Shown: positions 26,554-36,450, counted from the first letter of the stretch. The stretch: DNA of 40,976 bases from Nitrincola sp. A-D6 (GCF_000764495.1 NZ_JRLB01000117.1:1-40976), one strand, 5' to 3'. Made by a program: numbers and translations. The notes: generated by a model from the sequence alone, not told the origin.

Positions 26554-28011
26554 ATGACGAAAGTGAACTGGCAAGATTATGCGTGCAAAGATTTTTACGA
26601 TGAGTTGGTTGCCGCTCCCGGTCAGCCCAGGGCTGAGGCGCAGATGTTATGTGATTACTTTGAGAATCTGACGTCGGCTGAGTTGACTGAGCACCGGCAC
26701 GCCGTTGATGTGGCCATACAAACCATGGGTATCACCTTCACGGTGTATACCGAAGGCAGCATGATAGACCGCGCCTGGCCCTTTGATCCGGTGCCGCGCA
26801 TTATTCCCCGTGTAGAGTGGGAGAAAACGGCTGCCGGTTTGCGTCAGCGGGTAGAGGCCTTGAATTTGTTTATTAATGACCTGTATCACGACCAGCGCAT
26901 CATCAAGGATGGTGTCCTTCCAGCCGAGGTTCTGGCTCAGTCGGTTAACTTCAGGCCACAGTGTGTAGGTATTTCTCCGCCGCATAACATCTGGGCGCAT
27001 ATTTGTGGCTCGGATCTGGTACGCGACAGCGACGGCACGCTCTATGTATTGGAAGACAACCTGCGGGTGCCTTCGGGTGTCTCCTATATGCTGGAAAATC
27101 GTAATGTGATTAAGCGGGTATTGCCGGACATGTTCGCTACCGGGCGTATTCAACCGCTAGATGATTACACCGATCAACTGTTTGATATGTTGGCCTCGAT
27201 GTCACCGAGACCGGGTGATGATCCGCAGATTGTAATACTGACACCGGGTATTTATAACTCGGCTTATTACGAACACTCCTACCTGGCACAGCAGATGGGC
27301 GTGGAGTTGGTCGAAGGTTCTGATTTGCTGGTCAGTGATGATGACTATGTTTACATGAAAACAGTTAATGGGCTGCAGCAGGTAGATGTTATATACCGTC
27401 GCATCGATGATATGTTTCTGGATCCGGAAGTGTTTAATCCGGAATCCACCCTGGGTGTGCCTGGGCTGATGCGGTCCTGGCGGGCGGGTAAGGTCGCTTT
27501 GGCCAATGCACCAGGTGCAGGGGTGGCGGATGATAAGATCGTGTATGCCTTCGTGCCACAGATCATTCGTTACTATCTGGATCAGGAGCCCTTGCTACCG
27601 AATGTGCCAAGCTATTTGTGTATGCTTGAAAAAGACCGCGAATATGTGCTCAACAACCTGGATAAGCTAGTGGTTAAACCCGCCAATGAGTCGGGTGGTT
27701 ACGGTATGTTGATCGGTCCCCATGCGAGTAAGCGTGAACGCAAAGCCTTTGCCGAGTTGATCAAGGCGGACCCGCGTAACTATATGGCACAACCTACCTT
27801 GAAACTGTCAACAGCACCGACACTTTGTGGTAATGCCATGGAAGCCCGTCATATCGATTTGCGCCCCTTTATTCTATCTGGTGGTGATTCGACTTATGTG
27901 ACCATGGGTGGGTTGACTCGTGTTGCCTTGACCAAGGGGTCTCTGGTGGTGAATTCGTCGCAAGGGGGTGGTAGTAAAGACACCTGGGTTGTTGATGTGA
28001 GAGAGGGCTAA
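26554..28011 (+). CDS. Circularly permuted type-2 ATP-grasp protein
   Basis: 485 residues, intact and of usual family length. Key segments: IFINDLYHDQRII-like LNLFINDLYHDQRII, HICGSDLVRDSDGTLYVLED, SGVSYMLENRNVIKRVLP, VILTPGIYNSAYYEHSYLAQ, VDVIYRRIDDMFLDP, LVVKPANESGGYGMLIG (Lys and glycine-rich loop) and APTLCGNAMEARHIDLRPFI. The family (COG2308) is predicted to ligate amino acids or peptides through an acyl-phosphate. It is first in the plus arm, downstream of a sigma-54-like promoter, and ends three bases before the Alpha-E gene. The fused paralogue on the minus arm is more divergent; this copy keeps the fuller set of ATP-grasp residues. Confidence 0.92.
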   Translation: MTKVNWQDYACKDFYDELVAAPGQPRAEAQMLCDYFENLTSAELTEHRHAVDVAIQTMGITFTVYTEGSMIDRAWPFDPVPRIIPRVEWEKTAAGLRQRVEALNLFINDLYHDQRIIKDGVLPAEVLAQSVNFRPQCVGISPPHNIWAHICGSDLVRDSDGTLYVLEDNLRVPSGVSYMLENRNVIKRVLPDMFATGRIQPLDDYTDQLFDMLASMSPRPGDDPQIVILTPGIYNSAYYEHSYLAQQMGVELVEGSDLLVSDDDYVYMKTVNGLQQVDVIYRRIDDMFLDPEVFNPESTLGVPGLMRSWRAGKVALANAPGAGVADDKIVYAFVPQIIRYYLDQEPLLPNVPSYLCMLEKDREYVLNNLDKLVVKPANESGGYGMLIGPHASKRERKAFAELIKADPRNYMAQPTLKLSTAPTLCGNAMEARHIDLRPFILSGGDSTYVTMGGLTRVALTKGSLVVNSSQGGGSKDTWVVDVREG

Positions 28012-28014
28012 GCT

Positions 28015-28995
28015 ATGTTATCCAGAGTTGCTGAAAATGTGTATTGGTTAGCTCGTTATCTTGAACGTGCAGAAGATACCGCACGTCTGATCAGTGTAAA
28101 TAGCCATTTGTTGCTGGATTTTCCCCGTGCCACACGTCTGGGCTGGGCTACTCTGGTAACAATTAGCGGTAGTGAAGATATATTTGAAAAGTATTATTCA
28201 GAGCATGATGAAGAAAGTGTGCTGAGCTTTTTATGTGGTGATCGCCGTTACAGTGGATCGATTATTTCGTCGTTGGCATCCGCGCGTGAGAATCTTAGAA
28301 CCACACGGGATGTTATGCCCCGGCGTATTTGGGAAGAGGTTAATCAGCTCTATCTGACAATAAGCAGTCAGGTGGAGTCCGGGATTACGTCGCGTAACCG
28401 GGATACTTTCCTGAATCGTGTTATTCGCAGTTGTGAAGCGGTCAACGGTATGATCGCCGGAACACTTAGCTATACGCAGACGCGTACTTTTCTGATGTTG
28501 GGGCGGCAAATCGAGCGTGCGGATATGACCACGCGTATTATTGATGTGCGTTCAGACAATTTATTGCCACGCAATTCGGATGATTTTACCCCCTTTGAAA
28601 CCCTGCAATGGGTCAGTGTGCTGAAATCTCTGACCGGATTCCAGATGTACCGCCAGCATGTACGTTTGCGAGTACGCGGGCCGGATGTGTTGCGTTTTCT
28701 GCTACAGGATCAGCGTTTTCCGCGCGCCGTGGCTTGCTGTTTTGCCCGTATCAGTCGTGAGCTGGATACCTTACCAGGCGGAGCTAATGCGATTGCGGCA
28801 GCTGATCATTGCTTGCAGCATCTGATGCAAGCCGATGTTTCCTTGCTGGCCTCTGAACCTGAGAGCTTGCATGCCTTTATTGATGATATACAGGTTGATA
28901 TCAGTCAGCTACATAACCAGATAGCCGATACCTGGTTTCGGTTGGTTGAAGAAAGCAAGGTATTGGCTAAGCTTACCCAGGCGCAAACAAGCTAG
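28015..28995 (+). CDS. Alpha-E domain protein
   Basis: 326 residues, almost all predicted helix, matching the Alpha-E family (COG2307, DUF403). It starts MLSRVAENVYWLARYLERAEDTARL, with ARYLERAE and GRQIERADMTTRI as the recurring R-x-x-E-R-A-D/E-type motifs. It lies three bases after the ATP-grasp gene, the standard arrangement for this pair, which is often encoded together or fused. No catalytic motif is known; a partner or substrate-carrier role is usual speculation. Cytoplasmic. Confidence 0.92.
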   Translation: MLSRVAENVYWLARYLERAEDTARLISVNSHLLLDFPRATRLGWATLVTISGSEDIFEKYYSEHDEESVLSFLCGDRRYSGSIISSLASARENLRTTRDVMPRRIWEEVNQLYLTISSQVESGITSRNRDTFLNRVIRSCEAVNGMIAGTLSYTQTRTFLMLGRQIERADMTTRIIDVRSDNLLPRNSDDFTPFETLQWVSVLKSLTGFQMYRQHVRLRVRGPDVLRFLLQDQRFPRAVACCFARISRELDTLPGGANAIAAADHCLQHLMQADVSLLASEPESLHAFIDDIQVDISQLHNQIADTWFRLVEESKVLAKLTQAQTS

Positions 28996-29068
28996 GACAG
29001 CCTCCTAGACTCGACAGCCGTGGTTACTTGGATGACAATAGCCTATTGTTGAAAAAAGGAGTGTAAGC

Positions 29069-29713
29069 ATGGCTGTTGGAGATGCTCGAGCAATTAAACG
29101 TGCGGCATTGAGTTTTTTGATTCTGGTGCTGGGGATGCTGTGGGCCCCTGTTGCGGTATTGCTGGATGTGGAAATTATCGTACATGGTATGCCAGAGCTG
29201 AGTGCCACTGAAATTAGTCAGGGATCAGCGTTACTTCTATCGACCCTGTTGATGTATACGATGGTGATTAAACTACCATCGCAACGTGGCTTTCTGTTAC
29301 TTGTTGCGGGTTTGTTTTTGTCGATGTTTTTGCGTGAACTGGATTACCTGTTTGACAAGATCAGCCATGGTTTTTGGAAATATCCGGTAGCTTGCGTGGT
29401 GTTACTGACGTTTGCCCTGGCGGCATTGTTTAGAAAAAGTGTGGTGCCTGCCATGGCAGAGGCAACCCGTTCTGTCCCTTTTGCCTATATTTTAGCGGGT
29501 TTGGCGGTTGTATTGTTTTTTAGCCGTGTTTTTGGCACGGGTTCGTTTTGGGAAGCGATTCTGGATGCGGGTGCGAATGTTGAGGCTCCTGCGTTAGTGA
29601 AAAATGCTGTGCAGGAAGGGTTGGAGCTACTGGGGTATGTGTTAGTTCTTTATGGTAGTGTGCTGTTTTTTCTACAGCACCGCCAGCCTGTTCAGAGCGA
29701 GCTTGATCTGTAG
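29069..29713 (+). CDS. Six-helix inner-membrane protein of unknown function
   Basis: 214 residues with about six membrane helices (roughly 13-35, 52-68, 75-90, 104-120, 136-152, 185-203). A charged stretch FLRELDYLFDKISHGFWKYP sits between helices three and four. I do not recognise the family. It has a strong ribosome site (AAGGAG, seven bases before the ATG), lies 73 bp after the Alpha-E gene on the same strand, and a terminator follows it. It is therefore likely the last gene of the putatively nitrogen-regulated plus arm. Confidence 0.75.
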   Translation: MAVGDARAIKRAALSFLILVLGMLWAPVAVLLDVEIIVHGMPELSATEISQGSALLLSTLLMYTMVIKLPSQRGFLLLVAGLFLSMFLRELDYLFDKISHGFWKYPVACVVLLTFALAALFRKSVVPAMAEATRSVPFAYILAGLAVVLFFSRVFGTGSFWEAILDAGANVEAPALVKNAVQEGLELLGYVLVLYGSVLFFLQHRQPVQSELDL

Positions 29714-29725
29714 TTCTGTAAATAA

Positions 29726-29754
29726 AAAAAGCAGGCTATTAAAGCCTGCTTTTT
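29726..29754. terminator. Bidirectional Rho-independent terminator
   Basis: GCAGGCT and AGCCTGC pair around ATTAA, with an A run on the left and a T run on the right. It serves the plus-strand membrane-protein gene and the convergent NSS transporter gene. Confidence 0.9.
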
Positions 29755-29769
29755 AGTTTTCACTCATAT

Positions 29770-31203
29770 TCAACGACGTTGAACAAAGGTTCTTCCAGCT
29801 GTAAACGCACCAATCAACAGCACGGATCCCAGCGCCGGTATCAGGTAACCATCAATCTGCGGAATGGTACGCAGGAAGACAAAGGCTACGGCAGTGGGTG
29901 CGACAAAACGCACCAGGAACTGCCAAAGGCTGAACCAGTTTTCATTGGTTGCCATCTCACGCAATACTTCCTGTCGGCTTAATGCCCAGCCAGCAAAAAG
30001 TGCAATCAGCAGGCCACCCAGTGGCATCAGAATATTGGTAATGAATTCCAGTACATCAAAGGGCGAGCGGCCAAAGAGTCGATGACTGAAGCTATCTTCT
30101 GACCAGATATTGAAGCTGAATACAGTCAATAAACCCAGCAACCAGCAAAGCACAATCATAATGCTAACGGCAACCGGACGACTCATACCAAAGCGTTCAA
30201 CCAGGTAAGCAGCAACTGGCTCAACCAGAGAGATAGCAGAGGTTAGCGCAGCACCGATCACCAGAATAAAAAATACACCGCCAATCAGCCAGCCAGCAGG
30301 GAGTTCAGAAAAGGCTATCGGCAGAGTGACAAACATCAATCCTGGACCTTGACCGGCTTCTAAACCACTACCAAATACCAGTGAGAAGATCGCTATACCC
30401 GCCAACAGAGCGATAGCTGTATCGACAAAAGCAATGGAAATGGCAGTGCGGGTCAATGAGGCTTCACTGGACATATATGCGCCGTAAGCCATGATGGCAC
30501 CCATACCCAGGCTCAGGGTGAAGAAGGATTGACCCATAGCCTGTAGCCAGCCTTCCAGACTTAAGTCGCTGAGGTTGAAGGTAAATAAGAAGCGCATGGC
30601 CGCGCCAGCATCACCAGCAATGACACCATAACCCAACACGATCATCAAAATGATGAAGAGCGCAGGCATCATAAACCTCAGGCCGCTTTCAATGCCCTTG
30701 TGGATGCCCATGCCAACGATCAGACCCGATGCGAGGATAAACAGGGTATGGTAAATCAACAGCAAGCCAGGTGAGGCGAGTAGTGTTCCGAATGATTCGC
30801 TAATGGTATCCGCATCGGCTCCCACCATGGAGCCGGAAAACATCAGGCCCGCATAGTGTATTGCCCAACCGGCAATGACGGAATAAAAGCTCAGAATAAT
30901 AAATGCCGCAAAGGCTCCCATCCAGCCGATAGCACGCCAGTTGCGACTGGTGTTGTGCGATTCAGTCAGATATTGCATGCCCATGATTGGACTTTTGCGG
31001 CTGGCGCGACCCAGTAGTGATTCGGCAATCAGAATGGGTATCCCAACCAGGGCTATGGTCAGCGCATACACGAGAATAAAGGCGCCACCACCGTTTTCAC
31101 CAGTCAGGTAGGGGAAGCGCCAGAGGTTTCCGAGGCCAACAGCAGAACCTACGGCTGCCAACAAAAAGGTCCCTTTATGGGTCCAAACTTTGGGTGAACT
31201 CAT
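29770..31203 (-). CDS. Sodium-dependent transporter, NSS (SNF/LeuT) family
   Basis: 477 residues with about 11-12 membrane helices. The N-terminal helix 1 carries the family signature VGSAVGLGNLWRFPYLTGENGGGAF, which lines the sodium and substrate sites in LeuT. Later helices include FFTLSLGMGAIMAYGAYMS (helix 6) and TSAISLVEPVAAYLVERFG (helix 8). It should import an amino acid or similar solute with sodium at the inner membrane; the substrate cannot be told. It stands alone: upstream dtd is separated by 115 bp, and its terminator is shared with the convergent gene. No sigma-54 element was seen before it. Confidence 0.92.
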   Translation of the reverse strand: MSSPKVWTHKGTFLLAAVGSAVGLGNLWRFPYLTGENGGGAFILVYALTIALVGIPILIAESLLGRASRKSPIMGMQYLTESHNTSRNWRAIGWMGAFAAFIILSFYSVIAGWAIHYAGLMFSGSMVGADADTISESFGTLLASPGLLLIYHTLFILASGLIVGMGIHKGIESGLRFMMPALFIILMIVLGYGVIAGDAGAAMRFLFTFNLSDLSLEGWLQAMGQSFFTLSLGMGAIMAYGAYMSSEASLTRTAISIAFVDTAIALLAGIAIFSLVFGSGLEAGQGPGLMFVTLPIAFSELPAGWLIGGVFFILVIGAALTSAISLVEPVAAYLVERFGMSRPVAVSIMIVLCWLLGLLTVFSFNIWSEDSFSHRLFGRSPFDVLEFITNILMPLGGLLIALFAGWALSRQEVLREMATNENWFSLWQFLVRFVAPTAVAFVFLRTIPQIDGYLIPALGSVLLIGAFTAGRTFVQRR

Positions 31204-31318
31204 AGTTGTGAATTCCAGGGTTGATTTGATAAAAGAGTTAATTAGACCAAAGGCTAAAACAGGGCGGGAATTCTACAGTAAACTGTCCGATGAGTCAGGT
31301 AGTCGATGCGTATCAATT

Positions 31319-31756
31319 TCAACTTTGCAGTAGAAAAGTGACCGGCCCATCATTACACAGGCTGACCTGCATATTGGCGCCAAACTGTCCCGAAGCGACT
31401 GGGTTGTGCAGGGTCGTTGCCTGCTGGACAAAATGCTCATAGAGTTGCTCACCCAAGGCCGGTGTTGCGCCTTGTGAAAAACCGGGTCTTAGTCCTTTGC
31501 GGGTATCGGCTACCAGCGTGAACTGAGACACAATCAACAAGCCTTGGCGGGTCTGTTGCAGGCTGAGATTCATTTTGCCATCCTGGTCAGAAAAAATACG
31601 GTAATTGAGTATTTTTTGCAGCAGTTTATCCGCCGCTTCAGGCGTGTCCTGCTTTTCCACGCCCAGTAGCAGTAAAATTCCCGGACCTATCTCTCCGCAG
31701 CATTGGCCTGCAACATCAACCCTGGCATGGGCAACGCGCTGTATTAATCCTTTCAT
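31319..31756 (-). CDS. dtd: D-aminoacyl-tRNA deacylase
   Basis: 145 residues, full length for Dtd. Motifs: MKGLIQRVAHARV, GILLLLGVEKQDT, the active-site segment SQFTLVADTRKGLRPGF and NDGPVTFLLQS at the C-terminus. The enzyme hydrolyses D-amino acids from tRNA in the cytoplasm. It begins two bases after the pip stop, so the two are co-transcribed; this pip-dtd pairing is common in gammaproteobacteria. Confidence 0.96.
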   Translation of the reverse strand: MKGLIQRVAHARVDVAGQCCGEIGPGILLLLGVEKQDTPEAADKLLQKILNYRIFSDQDGKMNLSLQQTRQGLLIVSQFTLVADTRKGLRPGFSQGATPALGEQLYEHFVQQATTLHNPVASGQFGANMQVSLCNDGPVTFLLQS

Positions 31757-31758
31757 CC

Positions 31759-32709
31759 TCAGGCTCTTTGGTTGGCAAAACGATCGGTTGCACGAATCAG
31801 ATTATCGGTGATGCCTGGCTCGAAGGCTGAATGACCTGCATCACGGATGATGTTGAATTCAGCATGGGGTAATTGCCGGTAGAGTGCAAAGGCCTGCTCA
31901 ATAGGACAGACCATATCATAACGGCCATGAATCAGAGTTATAGGGATGTCCCGCAGTTTATATGCATCATCCAGGAGTTGTCCGGGGCGCATAAAACAGC
32001 CATTCATAAAGTAATGCGCCTCGATGCGTGCCATGGCCAAGGCGACATGGGGCTCACCAAAGTGTGCGGCGATATCGGTATTCGGGTGCAGAGTGGAGCA
32101 GCGACCCTCCCAGATAGACCAGGCTTTGGCTGCGGCCATACGTGCGATTTCATTATCCGCCGTGAGTCGCTGATAATAGGCACTGAGCAGATCATGCTGT
32201 TCGGCATCCGGAATAGGTTGAAGGAAATCAGCCCAGTAATCCGGGAAGATAGCACTGGCACCCTGTTGATAAAACCAATGGATATCCTGTTGCCGACACA
32301 GAAATATACCGCGCAGAATCATGCCACTAACCTTGCCAGGATGTGCTTGTGCATAGGCCAGTGCCAGCGTTGAGCCCCAGGAGCCCCCAAACAGCAGCCA
32401 CTGTTCTATCCCCAGGTGCCGGCGTATCGTCTCCATGTCATTGATCAGATCGCTGGTGGTGTTGTTCTCCAGGCTGGCGTGCGGTGTTGAGTGCCCACAG
32501 CCGCGCTGGTCAAACAGGATGATACGGTAGTGGTTCGGGTTGAAAAAACTCCGGTGTGTCGGTGAGGTTGCACCACCTGGGCCGCCATGGATAAATATCA
32601 CTGGGATGCCTTGCGGGTTACCACTTTCTTCCACGTAAATCTGGTGAATACTATCTACATCAAGTCGATGTTCGGCATAAGGTGTGATGTCAGGGTAGAG
32701 GGCGCGCAT
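31759..32709 (-). CDS. pip: Proline iminopeptidase (alpha/beta hydrolase)
   Basis: 316 residues. Features: MRALYPDITPYAEHRLDVD, the oxyanion HGGPGGATSP, FDQRGCGHSTPHA, the nucleophile elbow GGSWGSTLALAYA (Ser in GxSxG), and the acid and base in HGRYDMVCP and AGHSAFEP. This is the S33 prolyl aminopeptidase family, which removes N-terminal proline from peptides in the cytoplasm. GGAG lies nine bases before the ATG. It is separated from typA by the typA terminator and is upstream of dtd. Confidence 0.94.
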   Translation of the reverse strand: MRALYPDITPYAEHRLDVDSIHQIYVEESGNPQGIPVIFIHGGPGGATSPTHRSFFNPNHYRIILFDQRGCGHSTPHASLENNTTSDLINDMETIRRHLGIEQWLLFGGSWGSTLALAYAQAHPGKVSGMILRGIFLCRQQDIHWFYQQGASAIFPDYWADFLQPIPDAEQHDLLSAYYQRLTADNEIARMAAAKAWSIWEGRCSTLHPNTDIAAHFGEPHVALAMARIEAHYFMNGCFMRPGQLLDDAYKLRDIPITLIHGRYDMVCPIEQAFALYRQLPHAEFNIIRDAGHSAFEPGITDNLIRATDRFANQRA

Positions 32710-32743
32710 GCTCGATAGCTCCAGAGGTGCTTAAAATTTCACT

Positions 32744-32771
32744 TAAAAAAAAGGCAGCCCGGAGGCTGCCC
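32744..32771 (-). terminator. Rho-independent terminator of typA
   Basis: On the minus strand GGCAGCC and GGCTGCC pair around a TCCG loop, followed by eight T. It lies 16 bases after the typA stop. Confidence 0.92.
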
Positions 32772-32786
32772 TTAGTTTAGCAAGTC

Positions 32787-34595
32787 TTACTTTTTATTGC
32801 GCTTACGCTCATTCTCTTTCAAGAGCTTTTTACGTATGCGGATGCTGTTTGGCGTGACTTCTACCAACTCATCATCTTCAATAAAGTCGAGCGCTTGTTC
32901 CAGTGAGAACTTAACTGGAGGCGTCAGTACGATGTTTTCATCCGTACCAGACGCGCGCACGTTGGTCAGCTGCTTGCCCTTGGTGGGGTTGACCACCAGA
33001 TCGTTGGAACGGCTGTGAATACCTATGACCATGCCTTCATAGACTTCAACGTTAGGCGGCAAGAACAAGCGGCCACGCTCCTGCAGGTTAAACAGCGCAA
33101 AGCCGAGTACCTTGCCATTAACCATGGAGACCAGTACACCGTTCTGACGCTCACCCATATCGCCGTCTTTGACGCGGCCGTAATGATCAAAAACAGAGGT
33201 CATGATGCCGGTGCCGGATGTCATGGTCATAAACTGACTGCGGAAACCGATCAAGCCACGGGATGGAATCATGAAGGTCACACGTATGCGGCCTTTACCA
33301 TCCACTTCCATGTTGGTCATGTCGCCTTTACGTTTACCCAGCTCTTCGATGACTGATCCCTGGTGCTGTTCTTCAACGTCCAGCATGACCAGTTCATAGG
33401 GCTCTCGGATTTCGCCATCAATGAGTTTCTGAATAACTTCGGGACGGGAAACGCCCAGCTCGAAGCCTTCACGACGCATGGACTCAATCAGAACAGATAG
33501 ATGCAGTTCGCCACGACCCGATACTTTGAACTTCTCAGGTGTTTCACCTGGCTCTACACGTAACGCAACGTTATGAATTAGCTCACGTTCCAGACGCTCT
33601 TTGATGTTACGACTGGTAACAAACTTACCTTCCTGGCCAGCAAAGGGTGAGTCATTGACCTGGAAGGTCATGGAGACTGTCGGCTCATCAACAGATAAGG
33701 CAGGCAGGGCTTCAACGCAGTTCGGATCACACAGGGTATCAGAAATATTGAGCTGCTCCAGGCCCGTGATACAAACGATGTCACCTGCTTCAGCTTCTGT
33801 TATTTCGACACGTTCGAGGCCATGGTAACCCATAATCTGCAGTACGCGACCGGAGCGCAGGCCTGCATGACTGTCAATGACTTTGACCTGGGTATTGGTT
33901 TTCAGGCGTCCACGAGTGATACGCCCCACACCGATAACACCGACATAGCTGTTGTAATCCAGTGCGGAAATCTGCATCTGCAGTGGACCGTCGGGATCAA
34001 CACGTGGCGGATGTACATGCTTGATGATCGCTTCAAACAGCGGCGTCATATCCTCGGCCATATCTTCATGGTCGAGACCGGCGATGCCATTCAGGGCTGA
34101 CGCATAAACAACCGGGAAGTCGAGCTGTTCATCAGTAGCTCCGAGGTTGTCAAACAGATCAAACACCTGGTCCATAACCCAATCAGGTCGGGCGCCGGGG
34201 CGATCTACTTTGTTGATAACGACAATCGGATGCAGGCCTTGAGCAAAGGCTTTCTGGGTGACGAAGCGGGTCTGAGGCATAGGGCCGTCAACCGCATCTA
34301 CCAGCAGCAGAACGGAATCTACCATAGAGAGTACACGTTCAACCTCGCCACCAAAGTCGGCGTGTCCCGGTGTGTCTACTATGTTGATACGGTAGCCATT
34401 CCACTTGATGGCCGTGTTTTTGGCCAGAATGGTAATACCACGCTCACGCTCCTGGTCATTGGAGTCCATGATGCGTTCTGCACTTTCATCGCGACGAGTC
34501 AGGGTGCCTGACTGCTGCATGAGCTTGTCCACTAGTGTGGTTTTGCCATGGTCGACGTGCGCGATAATGGCAATGTTTCTGAGGTCTTCGATCAC
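32787..34595 (-). CDS. typA: Translational GTPase TypA/BipA
   Basis: 602 residues, usual length. GTPase motifs: [12 protein letters not shown] (about 11-22), DTPGHAD (74-80) and NKVDRPGA (128-135). It then has EF-G-like domains II, III and V ([20 protein letters not shown]) and the BipA-specific C-terminal domain. It binds the ribosome and supports 50S assembly and growth under stress. It lies divergent from glnA, with about 390 bp of shared upstream region, an arrangement also seen near glnA in related bacteria. The sequence is intact. Confidence 0.97.
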   Translation of the reverse strand: MIEDLRNIAIIAHVDHGKTTLVDKLMQQSGTLTRRDESAERIMDSNDQERERGITILAKNTAIKWNGYRINIVDTPGHADFGGEVERVLSMVDSVLLLVDAVDGPMPQTRFVTQKAFAQGLHPIVVINKVDRPGARPDWVMDQVFDLFDNLGATDEQLDFPVVYASALNGIAGLDHEDMAEDMTPLFEAIIKHVHPPRVDPDGPLQMQISALDYNSYVGVIGVGRITRGRLKTNTQVKVIDSHAGLRSGRVLQIMGYHGLERVEITEAEAGDIVCITGLEQLNISDTLCDPNCVEALPALSVDEPTVSMTFQVNDSPFAGQEGKFVTSRNIKERLERELIHNVALRVEPGETPEKFKVSGRGELHLSVLIESMRREGFELGVSRPEVIQKLIDGEIREPYELVMLDVEEQHQGSVIEELGKRKGDMTNMEVDGKGRIRVTFMIPSRGLIGFRSQFMTMTSGTGIMTSVFDHYGRVKDGDMGERQNGVLVSMVNGKVLGFALFNLQERGRLFLPPNVEVYEGMVIGIHSRSNDLVVNPTKGKQLTNVRASGTDENIVLTPPVKFSLEQALDFIEDDELVEVTPNSIRIRKKLLKENERKRNKK

Positions 34596-34691
34596 AAGTG
34601 TGTTCCAGGTTTCTTGGTAAAGCGCAGTATTATACGCCAGTAACGCCGAACAATCGATGAAAGTTTGTGCAGTGTTTATTTTCTAAATGGT

Positions 34692-34706
34692 GCACTGCGA
34701 TAGCGC
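34692..34706. promoter_or_regulatory. NtrC-like site A upstream of glnA
   Basis: GCACTGCGATAGCGC, one mismatch to GCAC-N7-GTGC. Confidence 0.4.
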
Positions 34707-34773
34707 AAGATTTCACGCTTTGGCGTAGTATAAACAAGTCAGTGCACACTATCAGAACCCCAATTGTATAAAT

Positions 34774-34788
34774 GCACCATTTCTGTGC
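34774..34788. promoter_or_regulatory. NtrC-like site B upstream of glnA
   Basis: GCACCATTTCTGTGC, a perfect GCAC-N7-GTGC match, about 97 bp upstream of the sigma-54 -24 box. Confidence 0.75.
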
Positions 34789-34804
34789 TTGCCAATGCAG
34801 TAAT

Positions 34805-34819
34805 GCACCAAAACAATGC
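34805..34819. promoter_or_regulatory. NtrC-like site C upstream of glnA
   Basis: GCACCAAAACAATGC, one mismatch. Its centre is 31 bp (about three turns) from site B. Confidence 0.6.
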
Positions 34820-34884
34820 ATGATTGGCGGGTGTGTGGGGGTGTTTATCACTCTCCATGCCGTAAATAGGTGGCTCTGACGAAA

Positions 34885-34900
34885 TGGCACGAGGTTTGCT
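34885..34900 (+). promoter_or_regulatory. Sigma-54 promoter of glnA
   Basis: TGGCAC-GAGGT-TTGCT matches the consensus exactly. Transcription is predicted to begin near 34911, giving a leader of about 80 bases before the glnA ATG. Confidence 0.92.
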
Positions 34901-34989
34901 TGGTAAATATTAAGCAGTCGTGCTGGATAGAACTCCGGTAGATCCGGCTTTCGGCAAATTCATGTAGATCAAAAAGGTAGGAGAGTCCT

Positions 34990-36396
34990 ATGTCAGAGCA
35001 TACTCTGAATCTGATTAAAGAACACAATGCGAAATGGGTTGATATGCGCTTTACTGATTTCAAGGGTAAAGAACAGCACGTAACCATCCCTGTTTCTGAT
35101 ATGGGTGATTCCTTCTTTGAAGAAGGTAAAATGTTTGATGGTTCTTCCATCGCCGGCTGGAAGGGTATCAACGAATCTGACATGATTCTCATGCCGGATG
35201 ACTCTGCATCCGTACTCGATCCTTTTACTGAAGCCTCAACTATTATTGTTCGCTGCAATATCGTAGAGCCAGCCACCGGTCAGGGTTATGATCGTGATCC
35301 GCGCTCTGTCGCACTGCGTGCAGAACAGTATCTGGCCTCTACCGGTATTGCTGATACAGCGATGCTTGGCCCAGAACCTGAATTCTTCGTATTTGATGAA
35401 GTTAACTGGCATGCTGATATCGGTGGCTGTGGTTATACGATCAGCTCTGAAGAAGCCTCTTGGGCATCAAGCCATAAGATTGAAGGTGGTAATACTGGTC
35501 ACCGCCCGCGCGTGAAAGGTGGTTACTTCCCAGTGCCGCCGATCGACTCTCTGCATGATCTCCGTGCGGCGATGTGTGATGCGATGGAAGCTATGGGCTT
35601 AACCATTGAAGTACACCATCACGAAGTGGCCACAGCCGGTCAGTGTGAAATTGGTGTGCGTGGTAACACCCTGGTTAAAAAAGCTGATGAAGTACAAATA
35701 CTTAAGTACTGCGTACACAACGTAGCGCACGCTTATGGTAAAACCGCTACCTTTATGCCTAAGCCTCTGGTTGGTGATAATGGTTCTGGTATGCACGTTC
35801 ACCTGTCTATGAACAAAGATGGCAAAAACGTCTTTGCGGGTGATGGCTACGGTGGTTTAAGCGATACCGCACTTTACTACATCGGTGGTATCATTAAACA
35901 CGCTAAAGCATTGAATGCACTGTGTAACCCATCAACCAACTCCTATAAGCGCTTGGTTCCTGGCTTCGAAGCACCTGTTATGCTGGCTTATTCAGCGCGT
36001 AACCGTTCTGCATCACTGCGTATTCCTTACACTACAACGCCGAAGGCACGTCGTGTTGAAGCACGTTTCCCTGATCCAGCGGCTAACCCCTACCTGTGCT
36101 TTGCAGCCTTGTTGATGGCAGGTATTGATGGTATCCAGAACAAGATTCATCCTGGCGACCCTGCCGATAAAGATTTGTATGACCTGCCACCAGAAGAAGC
36201 TAAGCAGATCCCGACTGTGGTATCCAGCTTGACTGAAGCTTTGGATAACCTGGAAGCTGATCATGAGTTTCTGACTAAAGGCGGTGTGTTCTCCAAAGAT
36301 ATGCTGGATGCTTACATCAAGCTGAAACGTGCCGAAGTTGAGCGCGTCAACATGACAACTCACCCTGTTGAGTTTGACCTTTACTACTCTGTTTAA
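34990..36396 (+). CDS. glnA: Glutamine synthetase, type I
   Basis: 468 residues, full length. It makes glutamine from glutamate, ammonia and ATP in the cytoplasm as a dodecamer. Motifs: beta-Grasp [17 protein letters not shown], latch [18 protein letters not shown], catalytic [21 protein letters not shown] and the ATP-binding [10 protein letters not shown]. The adenylylation Tyr in [11 protein letters not shown] is residue 397, so activity should be tuned by GlnE. The ribosome site is GTAGGAG before the ATG. Transcription should be NtrC/sigma-54 dependent. A terminator follows, separating it from glnL. Confidence 0.98.
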   Translation: MSEHTLNLIKEHNAKWVDMRFTDFKGKEQHVTIPVSDMGDSFFEEGKMFDGSSIAGWKGINESDMILMPDDSASVLDPFTEASTIIVRCNIVEPATGQGYDRDPRSVALRAEQYLASTGIADTAMLGPEPEFFVFDEVNWHADIGGCGYTISSEEASWASSHKIEGGNTGHRPRVKGGYFPVPPIDSLHDLRAAMCDAMEAMGLTIEVHHHEVATAGQCEIGVRGNTLVKKADEVQILKYCVHNVAHAYGKTATFMPKPLVGDNGSGMHVHLSMNKDGKNVFAGDGYGGLSDTALYYIGGIIKHAKALNALCNPSTNSYKRLVPGFEAPVMLAYSARNRSASLRIPYTTTPKARRVEARFPDPAANPYLCFAALLMAGIDGIQNKIHPGDPADKDLYDLPPEEAKQIPTVVSSLTEALDNLEADHEFLTKGGVFSKDMLDAYIKLKRAEVERVNMTTHPVEFDLYYSV

Positions 36397-36420
36397 GACT
36401 AGCAAGGTTTAACCCAGCTA

Positions 36421-36450
36421 AAAAAAACCTCCGCTAGGGGGTTTTTTTTT
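36421..36450 (+). terminator. Rho-independent terminator of glnA
   Basis: AACCTCC and GGGGGTT pair around GCTA, followed by a run of T. It lies 25 bases after the glnA stop. Confidence 0.88.

Larger units (their letters stand above)
34596..34989. other. Divergent typA-glnA control region
   Basis: 394 bp with no gene. The glnA half carries a consensus sigma-54 promoter and three NtrC-like sites (below). GTGC/GCAC half-sites are unusually dense from 34668 to 34820. I could not choose a typA promoter with confidence. Confidence 0.7.
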
